DNA of 6,587 nucleotides from Microbacteriaceae bacterium UBA963 (GTDB lineage Bacteria; Actinomycetota; Actinomycetes; Actinomycetales; Microbacteriaceae). The position numbers were made by a program, and so were the translations under genes. The DNA lies in assembly GCA_002292955.1 (NCBI GenBank), contig DBCH01000092.1:3923-10509 (forward strand). The letters run 5' to 3'. Under the pieces are notes generated by a model. It saw only the letters and a list, made by a program, of their open reading frames with translations, was not told the DNA's origin and did no database searches. Below, in pieces: positions 5,877 through 6,587 of the stretch (within the stretch, counting starts at the first letter, position 1; every line of letters starts with the position of its first letter).

Positions 5877-6587
5877 CTAGCGCTGTGGGTGACTCGTGAC
5901 GCGTTCGATGAGTTCCGTAATGATGGAAGCGATCGCGCGCGGCTGTTCTTCGGGCACATAGTGATCAGCGTCCGGCACAACGACGTAGTTAAGGTCGGGA
6001 CGCAGTGCCTGCGTCGCTGAGAACGCCTGTTCGCTTACCAAGGTGCTCAGTTCGCCTCGCACCATTACGGTGGGTACCGTGATGGCAGCCACGTCCTGCG
6101 ACAAATCCGCGCGTAATCCTTCAACGGTCTGGCGCATTGCGTCGGCGTCGGCCAGGGCCCGGAACTTTCCCTCGGAGAATTCGTAGCCAAACTCGGCACG
6201 TCGCACAACGGCGGAGCCGGGCATGAGCGGGTAACGATCCTGGATGTACGCTTCAACGTCGGCAAGACTTTCGAATGCGCGATCCCCGCCCAGAACGCGA
6301 TCTTCGAGTCGATCAAGAACCGCGGCCTCGATAAAGGGACAAAAATCAATCGCCACGATGCCGGCAAACAACTCGGGAAATTGTGCTGCGGCCGTGAGTG
6401 AGTTGCGCGCGCCCAAGGAGTGACCAACCAGGAACACGGGCACGGTGTCATTTACGGTTTGTCGCAACGACACAATATCTTGCGCATAGTCGACCGCTCG
6501 ATACGAATTCCCCGTCTCTCGCGAACTTCGACCGTGGCCACGCTGATCAACCGCGAGCTTCGCCCAACCCTCCGGAAGCGCGCGAAT
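5877..6587 (-). CDS. Alpha/beta-fold hydrolase (N-terminus outside the window)
   Basis: The reading frame is open to the right edge, giving the last 236 residues; a GTG at 6473 is internal, since upstream codons encode conserved family sequence. Visible elements, numbered from the edge: DQRGHGRSS (14-22), typical of the region before the nucleophile; the nucleophile elbow GHSLG (55-59) with Ser57; VAIDFCPF (78-85) after the next strand; a helical cap region (about 86-165); PTVMVRGELS (172-181); and DADHYVPEE (206-214) with the likely catalytic His209. This is the pattern of small-molecule esterases and C-C hydrolases such as MhpC or YbfF. Substrate is not predictable. The usual acid position after RG is ST rather than Asp, so D81 after strand 6 may serve as the triad acid. 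No signal peptide can be judged because the N-terminus is missing. Confidence 0.9.
   Translation of the reverse strand: MRALPEGWAKLAVDQRGHGRSSRETGNSYRAVDYAQDIVSLRQTVNDTVPVFLVGHSLGARNSLTAAAQFPELFAGIVAIDFCPFIEAAVLDRLEDRVLGGDRAFESLADVEAYIQDRYPLMPGSAVVRRAEFGYEFSEGKFRALADADAMRQTVEGLRADLSQDVAAITVPTVMVRGELSTLVSEQAFSATQALRPDLNYVVVPDADHYVPEEQPRAIASIITELIERVTSHPQR

Overview
The window looks like chromosomal DNA of a moderately GC-rich, Gram-positive-type bacterium. An actinomycete (Actinomycetota, perhaps a lower-GC member of Microbacteriales or Actinomycetales) is my best guess. This rests on codon choice, GTG starts, a lipoprotein-anchored binding protein and family resemblance, not on any marker gene. 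All six genes lie on the minus strand, so transcription runs from high to low coordinates. Nothing on the plus strand looks coding.

Read in the direction of transcription, the right end (6587 to 5337) holds two unrelated accessory genes. The first is an alpha/beta-fold hydrolase whose N-terminus lies beyond the window. After a 75-base gap comes a small phosphatidylethanolamine-binding-like protein (YbhB/YbcL, Raf-kinase-inhibitor-like family).

A 131-base gap leads to an IclR-family regulator (5205 to 4432). Next is a 291-base intergenic region, the main regulatory stretch. Its part next to iclR (4431 to about 4256) shows no gene and no convincing terminator. The part next to the transporter contains an AT-rich island with a good sigma-70-type promoter (TTGACT, 16-base spacer, TATATT), nested inverted repeats around the predicted transcription start, and a perfect 9-6-9 stem-loop in the predicted leader.

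The left two thirds (4140 to 1) encode a BMP/Nup-type ABC importer. It consists of a lipoprotein substrate-binding protein, a double-NBD ATPase, a first permease (complete) and a second permease (only the first 44 codons are present). A perfect 15-bp intercistronic stem-loop separates the binding-protein gene from the ATPase gene. ATPase to permease 1 and permease 1 to permease 2 are fused by 4-base stop/start overlaps (GTGA and ATGA). Known members of this importer class (B. subtilis NupNOPQ, Lactococcus BmpA-NupABC, Treponema PnrA) take up nucleosides, so a nucleoside or related heterocycle is the default substrate. Several signature motifs here are divergent, and the catabolic genes that would name the ligand are outside the window.

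A simple model is that the IclR protein senses the imported compound or a breakdown product and controls the promoter upstream of the binding-protein gene. The intercistronic hairpin would let the cell make more binding protein than membrane complex. No RNA genes, mobile elements, CRISPR arrays or origins were seen.
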